NCBI RefSeq assembly: GCF_030848575.1
Contig: NZ_JAVDDX010000004.1
Span: forward strand, 186,001 to 250,000
Length of the DNA: 64,000 bases
Origin: Haloarcula sp. H-GB4
GTDB lineage: Archaea; Halobacteriota; Halobacteria; Halobacteriales; Haloarculaceae
Direction of reading: 5' to 3'
A program made the translations under genes and the position numbers. A model generated the notes under the pieces. The model made no database searches. It was not told where the DNA came from and saw only the letters and a list, made by a program, of their open reading frames with translations. Of the stretch, positions 1 to 9,089 are shown in pieces; position 1 is the first letter of the stretch, and each line of letters begins with the position of its first letter.

Positions 1-1100
1 AGCGCACCGACAAGCGTATCGGGAGCGTTGCTGAGTTGGAGGTACTCTGCCACGACCCGGCGGATGAACGAGGGGCCTTCGAAGAGCAGACTCGCGAATA
101 GGGCACCGCCAACAATACTCCCTGTGGGCGAGCCGGTCCCGCCGATAAACAGCGCAATGAAGATGTAGAACGTCTGTATCGGCTTGAACATCCGTGGCGA
201 TGCATAGCCTCCGGAAAGACGCCAGAGAATGGCAATCAGGCCCATAAGCGCACAGCCAAGCGCGAACGTCTTGATCTTGAACAGGCGCGTATCTTTCCCC
301 AGCGCCTGTGTGACCTGCTGGTCCTCGCGAATACTCTTGAGGACCCGTCCGAAGGGTGACTTCCCGATGCGGACCATCAGCCAGTACAGGAGGCCGAGGC
401 AGAGGCATAACATAACTACGTACGCCCAGCCGATGACCAGCGTCTCCTCAATCCCCAGCGGTTCCACAGCGCTGAATATCGCCGCACCCAGAGCATTGGG
501 TGCTGGGGCTGTTGCGGCCGGGTCTGTGTAAAATAGAATCCGGATCGGATTCGATGGCAGCGACAGCCCCGTCGCACCGCCCGTCCCAAATGCAACGCCA
601 GCAACGCGAGTATTCGCGAACTCCGGTGCACGAAGTGTGAGGCGAACGATTTCCGAGAATGCAACAGTAACGATCGCAAGATAATCCGCACGAAGTCGGA
701 TCGCAGGCAACGCAGCGAGGCCGCCGATGACCCCAGTCACGAGAATAGCACCCACAATCGCGACCGGAAGTGGCAGCCCGAAACCGGGCGGACTGGCCGT
801 CACTGGAGCAGCCAGTATCCCCATCGTGTACACACCGATGGCCATGAACCCGGCCGCACCGAGATTGAACAGACCTGCGTACCCCCACTGAAGGTTTAGT
901 GCGAGCGCTAACATGGCATAAATTACCGAGAGGAACGCGACACGACGAAGCGTGTTGACTGTGCCATTCAGCTGGAACCCAAGGACGATACTGAAAAGCG
1001 CGTACAAGCCCCCAATCGCGAGTGCCAGGGCGATAAGCAAGCGCACGTCGTTGTTGCCAAGCCAGCCCTCAGCCCGCGCCTGGATAGAGCCGGTACTCAT
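1..1100 (-). CDS. livM: LivM-type ABC permease, partial (C-terminus off left edge)
   Basis: Membrane permease of the hydrophobic amino acid transporter (HAAT) family of ABC importers. Read on the minus strand from the ATG at 1098-1100, about 366 codons are open to the window edge with no stop. The translation holds many hydrophobic segments and LivM-like stretches such as NLQWGYAGLFNLGAAG and, further on, RLRADYLAIVTVAFSEIVR. The start overlaps the stop of the upstream livH by four bases (ATGA), so the two are translationally coupled. The ATPases LivG and LivF are probably beyond the left edge. The substrate cannot be read; branched-chain or aromatic amino acids or acids are typical of the family. 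Confidence 0.9.
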   Translation of the reverse strand, partial: MSTGSIQARAEGWLGNNDVRLLIALALAIGGLYALFSIVLGFQLNGTVNTLRRVAFLSVIYAMLALALNLQWGYAGLFNLGAAGFMAIGVYTMGILAAPVTASPPGFGLPLPVAIVGAILVTGVIGGLAALPAIRLRADYLAIVTVAFSEIVRLTLRAPEFANTRVAGVAFGTGGATGLSLPSNPIRILFYTDPAATAPAPNALGAAIFSAVEPLGIEETLVIGWAYVVMLCLCLGLLYWLMVRIGKSPFGRVLKSIREDQQVTQALGKDTRLFKIKTFALGCALMGLIAILWRLSGGYASPRMFKPIQTFYIFIALFIGGTGSPTGSIVGGALFASLLFEGPSFIRRVVAEYLQLSNAPDTLVGA

Positions 1101-2194
1101 GCCGTCATCCTCCCACTGAACAGCCCCGACGGACGCACGAGCAGCATGACGATCATGATAACGAATGCCGCAACCAGAAGGAAGCTGGCTGGAATCCAGA
1201 CAAGCGCAAGTCGGCTCGCGATACCGAGAATGACGCCGCCGACCATGGCGCCGTAGATCGAACCGACACCGCCGAGGATGACCGCTGCGAACACCAGTAA
1301 CAGCAGGTCCCACCCCATTGTCACTGTGAGCGTCCCCTGCTGTAATGCGATAAGAAAGCCTGCACACCCGGTAAGCCCGCCGCCGATAATCCACGTGAGC
1401 TTGACAACGCGCTCCGTTGGGATGCCGGTGACCTTTGCGAGGTCCTTGTTCGCGGCCATTGCACGCATCGCCATGCCGATCTTTGTGTACTGGAGTAGAA
1501 TGTGCGTTCCGAGCATTAGGAGTGCGGCGACGACAACCAGCGTAATCTGGTGTCCGCCGAACGTGACGCCCGCAACGGTAATCTGGGGGACGTTGCCGCC
1601 TGTCAGCCCGCGACTGTCGGTCAGGAAGGAATAGGTGAGGAAATTACGAAGGAACAGCGCGACGCCGACACTGGCAATCATCAGCGTCACACCATCGGCA
1701 CTGCGCATCGGTTTGAACACGATTCGATCCAGCAAAAGGGAAAGAGCGGCTGTCAGGACCGCAGCGACGAGTAAGCCAGCCAGAAGCGCCAGTGGAGTAT
1801 TGACGACATTGATGCCAAGCTCATTCGAACCGACTGCGATTGGTCCGCCGATAAGAATGAGCGATTCGACAGAGAACTCTCCCAGCCCGGCAATCAGAAA
1901 CGCCGTCGCCCAGCCGGCGAACGCACCGCTCGTAATCAGATCACCGTGGGCAAAGTTCGCGAAATTGAGGATACTGTATGTCATCGAGAGACCGACACCG
2001 GCCAGTCCAAGTGACATTCCAAGCACCAGTCCGTTCCAGAGATAACTCAGAAGATCTGTGACGGCAACTGTTCCAGTGCCTAACTGTCGAAGGACATCGA
2101 ATACAAAAAACACGCCGATAACTGCCAATATAACAAGTACTGGACGGTTGTATACCAGATTCTGTCCACGGCTGTAGTAGTCTCGTGCCGCCAT
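1097..2194 (-). CDS. livH: LivH-type ABC permease
   Basis: Second membrane permease of the same HAAT importer, 365 residues. It has the LivH-like segment GVGLSMTYSILNFANFAHGDLITSG near residues 65-90 and the C-terminal VRPSGLFSGR motif. Its N-terminus is longer than in E. coli LivH, with an extra hydrophobic segment (around residues 18-35). The ATG is at 2192-2194. It ends in a four-base overlap with livM. The binding protein for this importer is probably the LivK-like gene upstream on the same strand, separated by an aminotransferase gene. Confidence 0.9.
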   Translation of the reverse strand: MAARDYYSRGQNLVYNRPVLVILAVIGVFFVFDVLRQLGTGTVAVTDLLSYLWNGLVLGMSLGLAGVGLSMTYSILNFANFAHGDLITSGAFAGWATAFLIAGLGEFSVESLILIGGPIAVGSNELGINVVNTPLALLAGLLVAAVLTAALSLLLDRIVFKPMRSADGVTLMIASVGVALFLRNFLTYSFLTDSRGLTGGNVPQITVAGVTFGGHQITLVVVAALLMLGTHILLQYTKIGMAMRAMAANKDLAKVTGIPTERVVKLTWIIGGGLTGCAGFLIALQQGTLTVTMGWDLLLLVFAAVILGGVGSIYGAMVGGVILGIASRLALVWIPASFLLVAAFVIMIVMLLVRPSGLFSGRMTA

Positions 2195-2487
2195 ACTTTG
2201 GTGCTCTGTACCCAGTCTTAAAAATCTTGATGTAAAATAGTCATAGATACCGCGAAACCGAAGATATGTGCCACATTCATGCTAGTATTACACACGGTAC
2301 TTTTTCACAATACTAGACGTGACAGCTAGATCAGACGGACTTTGCAACCACAGGTATCGAAAGCAGGATTCGATATATAATCGCGGACGCATACGCCCGC
2401 AATAAGGGATATAAAATCGCGTACCGGACGGCAGATATGAGCCCACTTGCCGAATAACACAGTCAGTCGCGAGTCACTGCTGGTGCG
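2195..2487. other. intergenic region upstream of livH
   Basis: About 290 bases with no convincing gene. It lies between the livH start and the 3' end of the aminotransferase gene, so it should carry the livHM promoter. AT-rich stretches suitable for archaeal TATA boxes occur around 2217-2245 and 2380-2415. I see no clear operator. Confidence 0.4.
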
Positions 2488-3606
2488 CTACAGAGAGTTC
2501 GTGACTGTTCGCATAACTTCCAGCGCCTCTTTCAGTTCAGCTGTACTCGTAGCATACGAAATGCGCGCCTGCCCCTTGCCACCCGGCCCAAACGCTTCGC
2601 CGGGGACCACAATAACATCGTTGTCCAGCATCTTCTGAGTCCATCCGTCCGGGACGTGGGGCATCGCGTAGAACGCGCCCTTCGGCACTGGCGTGTCGAG
2701 GCCGATGTCCTCTAACCCATCGAGAAGGACGTCTCGGCGCTCCTCGAAGGCCGACACCATCTCTCTCACCGGTTCCTGTGGACCGGTGAGCGCCGCTTCG
2801 GCAGCGTACTGTGATGGGGCACTGGCACACGCCTGCACGTACTGGTGCACCCGGAGCATCCGTTCGATTCGCTCCGAACTGGCCGCCACCCACCCGAGCC
2901 GCCAGCCTGTCATCGAGTACGTTTTCGAGCACGCGCTGGCCTGGATCACCCGGTCAGAGGTAGCGAATTCCGCCGGCGAATGGTGTTCCCCATCGAAGAC
3001 GATCTTCTCGTAGACCTCATCGGAGAGGCAAATGACTTCGTGTTCATCCGCAATTCGCGCGAACTCTGCCATATCTCGTTTCGATTGCACTGCACCGGTG
3101 GGGTTCGCAGGACTGTTAACGATAAACAGTGACGTGTTGTCCGTAATGGCATTCTCGACAGCAGCGGGATCGAGGGTCAGGTCATCTCTGAGTTCGACCC
3201 GCTTTGGCTCGCCGCCGGCGAGTAGCACCAGTTGTTCATAGGCCAGAAACCCGGGGTCAGGGCAGAGCACTTCGTCGCCTGGCTGGACGTGGGCTTCGAT
3301 TGCGACGTGAATCGCCTCGCTTGCGCCGGCGGTGGCAATGATGTTTTCGGGCGGGATGTCCTGTCCATTGTCGGTAGCATAGCGGTCACTGATGGCTTCT
3401 CTGAGTTCTGGAATCCCCTTGTTGGACGTATATGAATCACCCATCCCATCCTGAATCGCACTCATCGCGGCCTCCCGGGCGTGTTCTGGAGTTGGGAAGT
3501 CAGGCTGACCGAGACCCAGATTTATTGCGTCTTCGCCTGCTGCCTCGAAGACTTCTCGGATGCCACTGATATCCATCTCTTCGACGCGTGCTGCGTACTG
3601 AGACAT
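2488..3606 (-). CDS. PLP-dependent class I/II aminotransferase
   Basis: Fold-type I aminotransferase of the aspartate/aromatic aminotransferase group, 372 residues, a usual length. NSPANPTG lies at about 164-171, the cofactor Asp in LSDEVY near 196, and the Schiff-base lysine in ACSKTYSMTGWR at about Lys228. It transfers an amino group between an amino acid and a 2-oxo acid in the cytoplasm. Its place between transporter genes of the amino-acid (Liv) type suggests it acts on the imported compound. With the phenylacetate genes in the same window a phenylalanine role is possible, but specificity cannot be told from sequence. Confidence 0.88.
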   Translation of the reverse strand: MSQYAARVEEMDISGIREVFEAAGEDAINLGLGQPDFPTPEHAREAAMSAIQDGMGDSYTSNKGIPELREAISDRYATDNGQDIPPENIIATAGASEAIHVAIEAHVQPGDEVLCPDPGFLAYEQLVLLAGGEPKRVELRDDLTLDPAAVENAITDNTSLFIVNSPANPTGAVQSKRDMAEFARIADEHEVICLSDEVYEKIVFDGEHHSPAEFATSDRVIQASACSKTYSMTGWRLGWVAASSERIERMLRVHQYVQACASAPSQYAAEAALTGPQEPVREMVSAFEERRDVLLDGLEDIGLDTPVPKGAFYAMPHVPDGWTQKMLDNDVIVVPGEAFGPGGKGQARISYATSTAELKEALEVMRTVTNSL

Positions 3607-3790
3607 CAGTTCACAACTATAACAGTATTTGATTATAGTCTTTGGGTTGTGTGATAATGACTATGACACCGGCCCTGCCGGACAATATGACGAATAGTCT
3701 CTCCCTGAGTTACGGTATGGCACAAAAGCCATCCAGTTTGCCGTACCTGCAGGGTAATCGTACTCCGGAGTGGGGCCCGCGGTGTTCTCG

Positions 3791-5035
3791 TTACACTTCC
3801 ACCTGCTCGATATTCTCCGTGCCGTTCTCTGTATACCTGAAGTAATTGTACACGGCACTCGCCAGATCCCCATTGTCGTCAAACTCAACTGGGCCCGAAA
3901 CGCCTTGATAATTGATTTCGTTCCCGTCAGCCGCCAGCGAAACGCCTTCTCCCAGGTTTTCAGGTCCAACTGCCTCACCGCCAGGGTCTGTGACCGCCCG
4001 CATCTGATCGCGGATTGCAGTCCCGTCATCTTCACCGGCTGCCGCGCGTGCCAGCATGAGGACTGCCGCAGCATCGAACGACTGCTGATTGAACGGCCCC
4101 GGTGCAGAGCCATACTCGTCTTGGTACGCAGATTTGAAGTACTCGATTCCCGGTCCGGCTGAGGATGGATTGGTCCCGCGGACGTTTGTCATGTCGTGGC
4201 CCACGTTCCCTGGCAAGTCATCGGCCCTGAGTCCGTCTGGGACCAGTATATCCATGTCCGCTCTGTCGAAGTTCTCGTAGAAGTTCCGGAAGATTTTGTT
4301 CCCGCTCTCAGGGTAGCCGATAATCACGAGCGTCTCCGGGTCACCGTCAAGGGCGTTTTGCAACTGTGACGTGTATGAGGAACGACCCGCCGAGTACGAG
4401 ACCTGATTCAGGACTTCACCACTGTATTCTCCCTCAAACGTCTTCGTGAAGCCGTTTGACAGGCCGTTTCCGTACGCGTTATTGAGGAAGAGGATAGCTG
4501 CGCTCTCTTTCTCAAGCCGCTCGGCCGCGATCTGTGCCAGCAGTGATCCCTGCAGCTTGTCCGTTGGCGGCGTCCGGTATACGAAGTCGTTATCTTCCAG
4601 TGAGGAGACATCAGGTGACGTCGCCGATGGTGAGCACATCACCGTCTGATTCGGAATTCCGACGTTCTCTGCGACCTGCAGTGTCACTGATGACGCTAAT
4701 CCGCCGCAAATCATCGGATAGCCACCATTCACGAGTGCTTCTGCGCCACTCACGCCCCGACTCGGCTTGGTCTCAGTATTCTCAAACTGCGTATCGACTG
4801 AGAACCCGTTTTCCGCGTCCCGAACCTCCTTTACAGCTAGTTCTGCTGCATCCCGAATTGCGGGGCCAACTTCGGACAAACCACCCGTTACCCCCATTAG
4901 GATGCCCATGCTGATGGTGTTGCCACTACTACCACCGTCTGTCGAACAGCCGGCAAGTCCGACAGCGCCTGCGGCACCAATGCTCTTCATGACAGTTCGA
5001 CGGCTGACTGTATCGTGCATCGCAACACTCCCCAT
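3791..5035 (-). CDS. LivK-like ABC substrate-binding lipoprotein
   Basis: Extracellular solute-binding protein of the HAAT family (periplasmic-binding fold type I), 414 residues. The N-terminus has a twin-arginine signal (SRRTVMKSIG) and a lipobox (GLAGC), so it is a Tat-exported lipoprotein as usual in haloarchaea. The first ATG (5033-5035) has a TATA-like element (about 5063-5070 on the minus strand) some 30 bases upstream; a second ATG at 5018-5020 is a possible start. Family-like features include the ligand-binding segment SPSATSPDVS and the domain junction LVIIGYPESG. It probably serves the LivHM permeases downstream. Confidence 0.9.
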   Translation of the reverse strand: MGSVAMHDTVSRRTVMKSIGAAGAVGLAGCSTDGGSSGNTISMGILMGVTGGLSEVGPAIRDAAELAVKEVRDAENGFSVDTQFENTETKPSRGVSGAEALVNGGYPMICGGLASSVTLQVAENVGIPNQTVMCSPSATSPDVSSLEDNDFVYRTPPTDKLQGSLLAQIAAERLEKESAAILFLNNAYGNGLSNGFTKTFEGEYSGEVLNQVSYSAGRSSYTSQLQNALDGDPETLVIIGYPESGNKIFRNFYENFDRADMDILVPDGLRADDLPGNVGHDMTNVRGTNPSSAGPGIEYFKSAYQDEYGSAPGPFNQQSFDAAAVLMLARAAAGEDDGTAIRDQMRAVTDPGGEAVGPENLGEGVSLAADGNEINYQGVSGPVEFDDNGDLASAVYNYFRYTENGTENIEQVEV

Positions 5036-6248
5036 GACACAATCTTTCGTGATAAACGTTATTATGAGCCGTAGCGGTTCTTCGCAGAGACGAAGCGGGC
5101 TCTGAGAAGGTCTGAGTCAGATGCGGGGAACGCTCCGGTTGCCCCGCTTACGGTACTGTATTGTCGCTGACCGCGGGCGGGCCCCTCTCCGACACCAATC
5201 CACACAGTTACTCAGACGACTCTCATCTAAAGTGCCTGTATGTTCCTCAAAGTCATGTCTGTGCCGCGCCAGTGCCGATACGTGTTCGAATCAGACGAAC
5301 GGTGTCGGTGACAGGGCGGCCTCAGTACCCTATAGTCCGCACAGGGCACTTCCGACCCGCATAGGCACGGTTATCCGAGACACGAATCCAGATTCCGGGC
5401 GTCAGACTAGTCACCTGCGCCGGACTGTCGATACTGAGCGTTCAGGACAGATTTCATCTCGGGAGACAGTCTCAGGTCCGAAATTCCGTTGTCTCCTCCC
5501 GATCAGACAGGCCACCAGTCAGACTCCGTTAATATATAAACTAGTTGTAGAGTATAGCGGTTCGAATTATTAGAACGAGAAAGTGGCGATGCCTACTTCG
5601 GCCATCCCTGTGTAGTTTGATCACGGAATGCCACTTACCATTGACTCCCCAAAACCGCTATTGCAGCTACAGTGTTGAAGAACAGAAGTTCCACCACAGA
5701 TACCATGTATTCGTAAATACATGTAATAGAAAATGTGAATATTACATAAGTTGGTCTGTGGATGGGATTTTTGTTACAAGCATATAGGTGTAACAGGTTT
5801 CACGGCCGAGGCTCATATCTGTTACAGCAGTAACGCTGTAATCCATTGTCGGCTGTATCCGAGCTTGCAGGATGCAGCCTCCCCGTCCAGAAGGCGAGAA
5901 AGCGGATAAAGAGTTTTTAAGAGCTTTGTGAGTGAGTTTTTATACCCAACCAGATATATTATTATGCTGAAAGTGTTGGAATATACATCGTCCCAACTAT
6001 TAGAACAAGTTTCACACAGGAAACTACGGAATTCAGACAGTAAAACGCTTGAGAGTGATCGAAACAGGCGCTATAGCATAGTCGGCTTACTTGAACACCA
6101 CAGCAGAACAGTTGGTTTCACAGGCCTCCGAGTGGCCGCCTATGCAACCGTGGCTGCTGCAACGTTGCACCCCAAACTCTATATCTTGGGAGTTACCCAC
6201 AGTGGGACGTAACGCGACAATCGATAATGACACCCAAATTCACTACCC
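5036..6248. other. 1.2-kb intergenic region with inverted repeats
   Basis: No gene is supported here. The two longest open frames (5121-5573 and 5928-6212, plus strand) have biased composition and no recognisable domain, and are far less acidic than haloarchaeal proteins. Two inverted repeats built on GTTAC/GTAAC occur at 5773-5794 and 5821-5834. Base composition is more AT-rich than the flanks from about 5520 to 6060. The region separates the divergent livK-like gene and the ThDP-enzyme gene, so it may hold both promoters plus remnants of lost genes. Confidence 0.5.
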
Positions 6249-7952
6249 ATGACTGAAACAGGAAAGCGCCTTGTCGAAGAACTGGACGAGCAAGGCGTCG
6301 AGTACGTCTTCGGATATCCCGGTGGTCGTGCCATCGAGATCCTTGATCACGTCCCGGATGCAGACGTTGAGATGGTCCGACCACGCGATGAACGTGAAGC
6401 CAGCGTCATGGCCGAGATGCACGGACGACTCACCGGCAATCCCGGGGTCCTCGCAGGACAGGGGCCCTGGATCGGGAGCCTCGGTGCAATCGGCCAGATG
6501 GAAGGAAAGCTCGCTTCCTCTCCGATGGTCGTTATTACCGAGGCGAGCGAGCGTGGCGACTATTCAACGCTCGCGCCGTACCAGCAGGCTCGCGGTGACT
6601 ACGGGGGGTTAGACCTTCCATCAGCGCTCGATGCCTACACCAAGGAAAACTGGTTCCCGCGCTCACCAACGGAGACGGTACGGAGCCTCCAGCTCGCGTT
6701 CAAACACGCGACGGCCGGCCGGCCCGGGCCAACGGCACTAATCCTCGACGGCGACGCCGTCACCGAGGAGATGCCCGAAGACCCGATTCCGCCGGTCTGG
6801 GACGGCCATGATCAGGTGCAAAACTGGGAAGCGCGACCAGCCCAAGAGGATGTTCAGGCAGCGATTACAGCGCTAAGCGAGGCTGACCGACCGGTTATCA
6901 TTTCCGGCAACGGCGTTCACGCCGCTGACGCCTACGACCAGCTTGAGACTGTCGCGGAGGCGACTGATGCCGTCGTCACAACCTCCTATCTGGGCAAGTC
7001 GACGTTCCCCGAAACCCACGAGCTGGCTGCGGGTGTTATCGGCTCCTTCGGTCACGAAGGCGCAAATCAGGTTGTCAGTGAAGCGGACGTCCTTCTCGTC
7101 GTAGGCTGTCGCATGAACCCGATGGACACGAACTGGCAGTCCCCGGAGTTCATCCGACCCGACGAGCAGACCATCATCCACGCAGATATCGACACACGCA
7201 ACGCCGGCTGGGTCTACCCCGCAGATGTCGCACTCATCGGTGATGCGGCACACAGTCTCGACGACCTGGCGACGAACCTCCCCGAAAGCGCTGGAAACGA
7301 CTGGGCACGTGACCGTGCGGCCGCAGCACAGGAGTCATTCTATGCACCCGTATGCGAGTCGGATGCGTCGCCGATCAAGCCACAGCGTGCAGTCAAAGAA
7401 ATCGAGGCTGTCGTTGATTCGGAGACCATTGTGACCGCCGACTCCGGTAACAACCGGTTCTGGTTGCTCAATTACCTTCAGACACCGGACACCGGGACCT
7501 ACTACGGGAGTGGTGGCGTCGGCGCGATGGGGTGGGCAACACCGGCCGCGGTGTCAGCTGCTATCACGACGGAGAAAGATATCATCGCCGTCGCCGGCGA
7601 TGGTGGTTTCACGATGACGATGACCAGTGTCGAGACAGCCGTCGAGAACGGCGTCGCGCCCACGTTCGTCGTCCTCAACGACACCAGCCTGGGGATGGTT
7701 CGTCAGATGCAACACGAGGAGGGCGATATCGCTGGCGTCGAGTTCCACGACACCGACTTCGTGAAGGCAGCCGAGGCGTTCGGCGCTGAAGCGACGCGGG
7801 CAGTAACGCCTGCGGAACTTGCGACTGCACTCGAAGAGGGGACCAGCGCCGATGTCCCCTTCGTTATCGACGTTCGCATCGACCGTGACGAAGAGATGGT
7901 CGAGTCCCTCCAGTCGTCGTTCTACAAAGAAGTCGGCGGGCTGCACGAATGA
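6249..7952 (+). CDS. thiamine-diphosphate-dependent enzyme, acetolactate-synthase/2-oxoacid-decarboxylase family
   Basis: 567 residues with the three-domain plan of the family: N-terminal PYR domain with the activating Glu at about residue 48 (RDERE), a central domain, and a C-terminal PP domain with the ThDP/metal motif GDGGFTMTM followed by NDTSLGM about 30 residues on. Members carboligate or decarboxylate 2-oxo acids or split sulfo- and oxalyl-compounds. The sequence lacks anything that would fix the substrate, and no small regulatory subunit follows, so a biosynthetic acetolactate synthase is unlikely. It opens a plus-strand run of catabolic genes; a 2-oxo-acid decarboxylase role would fit the aminotransferase nearby. 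Confidence 0.82.
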   Translation: MTETGKRLVEELDEQGVEYVFGYPGGRAIEILDHVPDADVEMVRPRDEREASVMAEMHGRLTGNPGVLAGQGPWIGSLGAIGQMEGKLASSPMVVITEASERGDYSTLAPYQQARGDYGGLDLPSALDAYTKENWFPRSPTETVRSLQLAFKHATAGRPGPTALILDGDAVTEEMPEDPIPPVWDGHDQVQNWEARPAQEDVQAAITALSEADRPVIISGNGVHAADAYDQLETVAEATDAVVTTSYLGKSTFPETHELAAGVIGSFGHEGANQVVSEADVLLVVGCRMNPMDTNWQSPEFIRPDEQTIIHADIDTRNAGWVYPADVALIGDAAHSLDDLATNLPESAGNDWARDRAAAAQESFYAPVCESDASPIKPQRAVKEIEAVVDSETIVTADSGNNRFWLLNYLQTPDTGTYYGSGGVGAMGWATPAAVSAAITTEKDIIAVAGDGGFTMTMTSVETAVENGVAPTFVVLNDTSLGMVRQMQHEEGDIAGVEFHDTDFVKAAEAFGAEATRAVTPAELATALEEGTSADVPFVIDVRIDRDEEMVESLQSSFYKEVGGLHE

Positions 7953-7974
7953 ACTCCCGGACATGGTTTAGCAA

Positions 7975-7985
7975 AGAATATAAAT
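7975..7985 (+). promoter_or_regulatory. TATA-like box before the epimerase gene
   Basis: AATATAAAT lies about 30 bases before the ATG at 8014, in the short gap after the ThDP-enzyme gene. This spacing is usual for archaeal promoters with short or no leader. Confidence 0.5.
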
Positions 7986-8013
7986 CAACTACGCAACACA
8001 CATTGATACAACA

Positions 8014-8976
8014 ATGACAGATACGACAGTACTCGTCACTGGCGGAACCGGCTTCCTCGGCTCGTATGTCGTCGAGGATCTCATCGAACACGGGCACAAC
8101 GTCGTCGCCTACGACCTCTCGACGGACGACCATATCCTCTCGAAGTTGGGTGTCGCCGACGATGTGACCATCCGGCGCGGTGATGTCTCCGAGGCGACGG
8201 ATGTGATTCGTGCTGTCAAGGAGACGGGGACGACCCATATCGTTCACCTTGCGGCACTGCTGACGAACACAGCTCGGGACAACCCGCGGGCTGGCCTCGA
8301 TGTCAATATCAAGGGGACAAACAACGTCTTCGAGGCCGCACGCACTCTCGACGACCAGATCGAGCGTGTCACCTGGGCTTCCAGCGCGGCGGTGTACGCG
8401 CCGCCACACAACTACGCCGCCGAGTATGTCGACGAGGACGAACTGGTCTATCCTGATACACTCTACGGCGCGACCAAGGAATACAACGAACATCAGGCAC
8501 GTGTCTATCACGGGGATTACGATGTCGACCACGTTGGACTTCGCCCGACTGTGGCGTACGGCCCCTACCGCGAAACCGGTGGGTCGGCGTTCCTCGCAAA
8601 CATCATCGAGAAGCCGGCACTCGGCGAACCGTTCAGCGTCGAGTACGGCGATCAGGTGATCGACTGGCAACACGCCCGTGATATCGCACAGGCGTTCCGG
8701 AAAGCAACGTTTGTCGACGAGGACGACCTCAGCCAGCGCATCTACAACGTCCGCGGCGTCCTCGCGACGATCCGCGAAGCCGCCAACGCTGTCCGAGAAA
8801 TCGTCCCGGATGCCGATCTTGAGGTCTCTGATGAGGGCGAACTCCCCTGGACCCAGAACCTCGATATGACCGCCGCGCAGGAAGACCTCGGCTACGAGGT
8901 CGAGTACGACCTCGAATCCGGGTTCCGGTCCTACATCAACACGCTCCGGGAAGAGAACGGGCTCGAATCGCTCTGA
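8014..8976 (+). CDS. NAD(P)-dependent epimerase/dehydratase (extended SDR)
   Basis: 320 residues, an extended short-chain dehydrogenase. The Rossmann motif GGTGFLG is at residues 10-16, the catalytic Ser in WASSAAVY at about 123-124 and the Tyr/Lys pair in YGATK (Tyr151, Lys155). The family covers nucleotide-sugar epimerases, dehydratases and reductases of hydroxy-acyl or sugar compounds. The context is not a cell-envelope sugar locus but a run of catabolic enzymes, so a small-molecule dehydrogenase is as likely as a sugar epimerase. Confidence 0.82.
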   Translation: MTDTTVLVTGGTGFLGSYVVEDLIEHGHNVVAYDLSTDDHILSKLGVADDVTIRRGDVSEATDVIRAVKETGTTHIVHLAALLTNTARDNPRAGLDVNIKGTNNVFEAARTLDDQIERVTWASSAAVYAPPHNYAAEYVDEDELVYPDTLYGATKEYNEHQARVYHGDYDVDHVGLRPTVAYGPYRETGGSAFLANIIEKPALGEPFSVEYGDQVIDWQHARDIAQAFRKATFVDEDDLSQRIYNVRGVLATIREAANAVREIVPDADLEVSDEGELPWTQNLDMTAAQEDLGYEVEYDLESGFRSYINTLREENGLESL

Positions 8977-9089
8977 TACACCAGTCCCGCCGTCCTGTGT
9001 GACGTGCGTACCGTGGGTGCTCGCGTTTGTCTCGTATCGGCCAGAGTGAACCCAGTGTTTGATTAGGGACCTGCCTGTACGCATAGGTG

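Noticed and set aside
5121..5573. 150-residue open frame in the long intergenic region
   Set aside because: Basic, Arg/Ser/Cys-rich composition unlike haloarchaeal proteins and no motif; treated as non-coding.
5928..6212. 94-residue open frame before the ThDP-enzyme gene
   Set aside because: Poor start context, no recognisable domain, in an AT-rich regulatory-looking stretch.
6249..7952. Acetolactate synthase of branched-chain amino acid synthesis
   Set aside because: No regulatory subunit, no ilvC or leu genes nearby; catabolic context favours another ThDP-dependent reaction.
7864..9084. 406-residue open frame on the minus strand
   Set aside because: It lies opposite the epimerase gene, whose motifs are intact. 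Long antisense frames are expected in GC-rich haloarchaeal genes.
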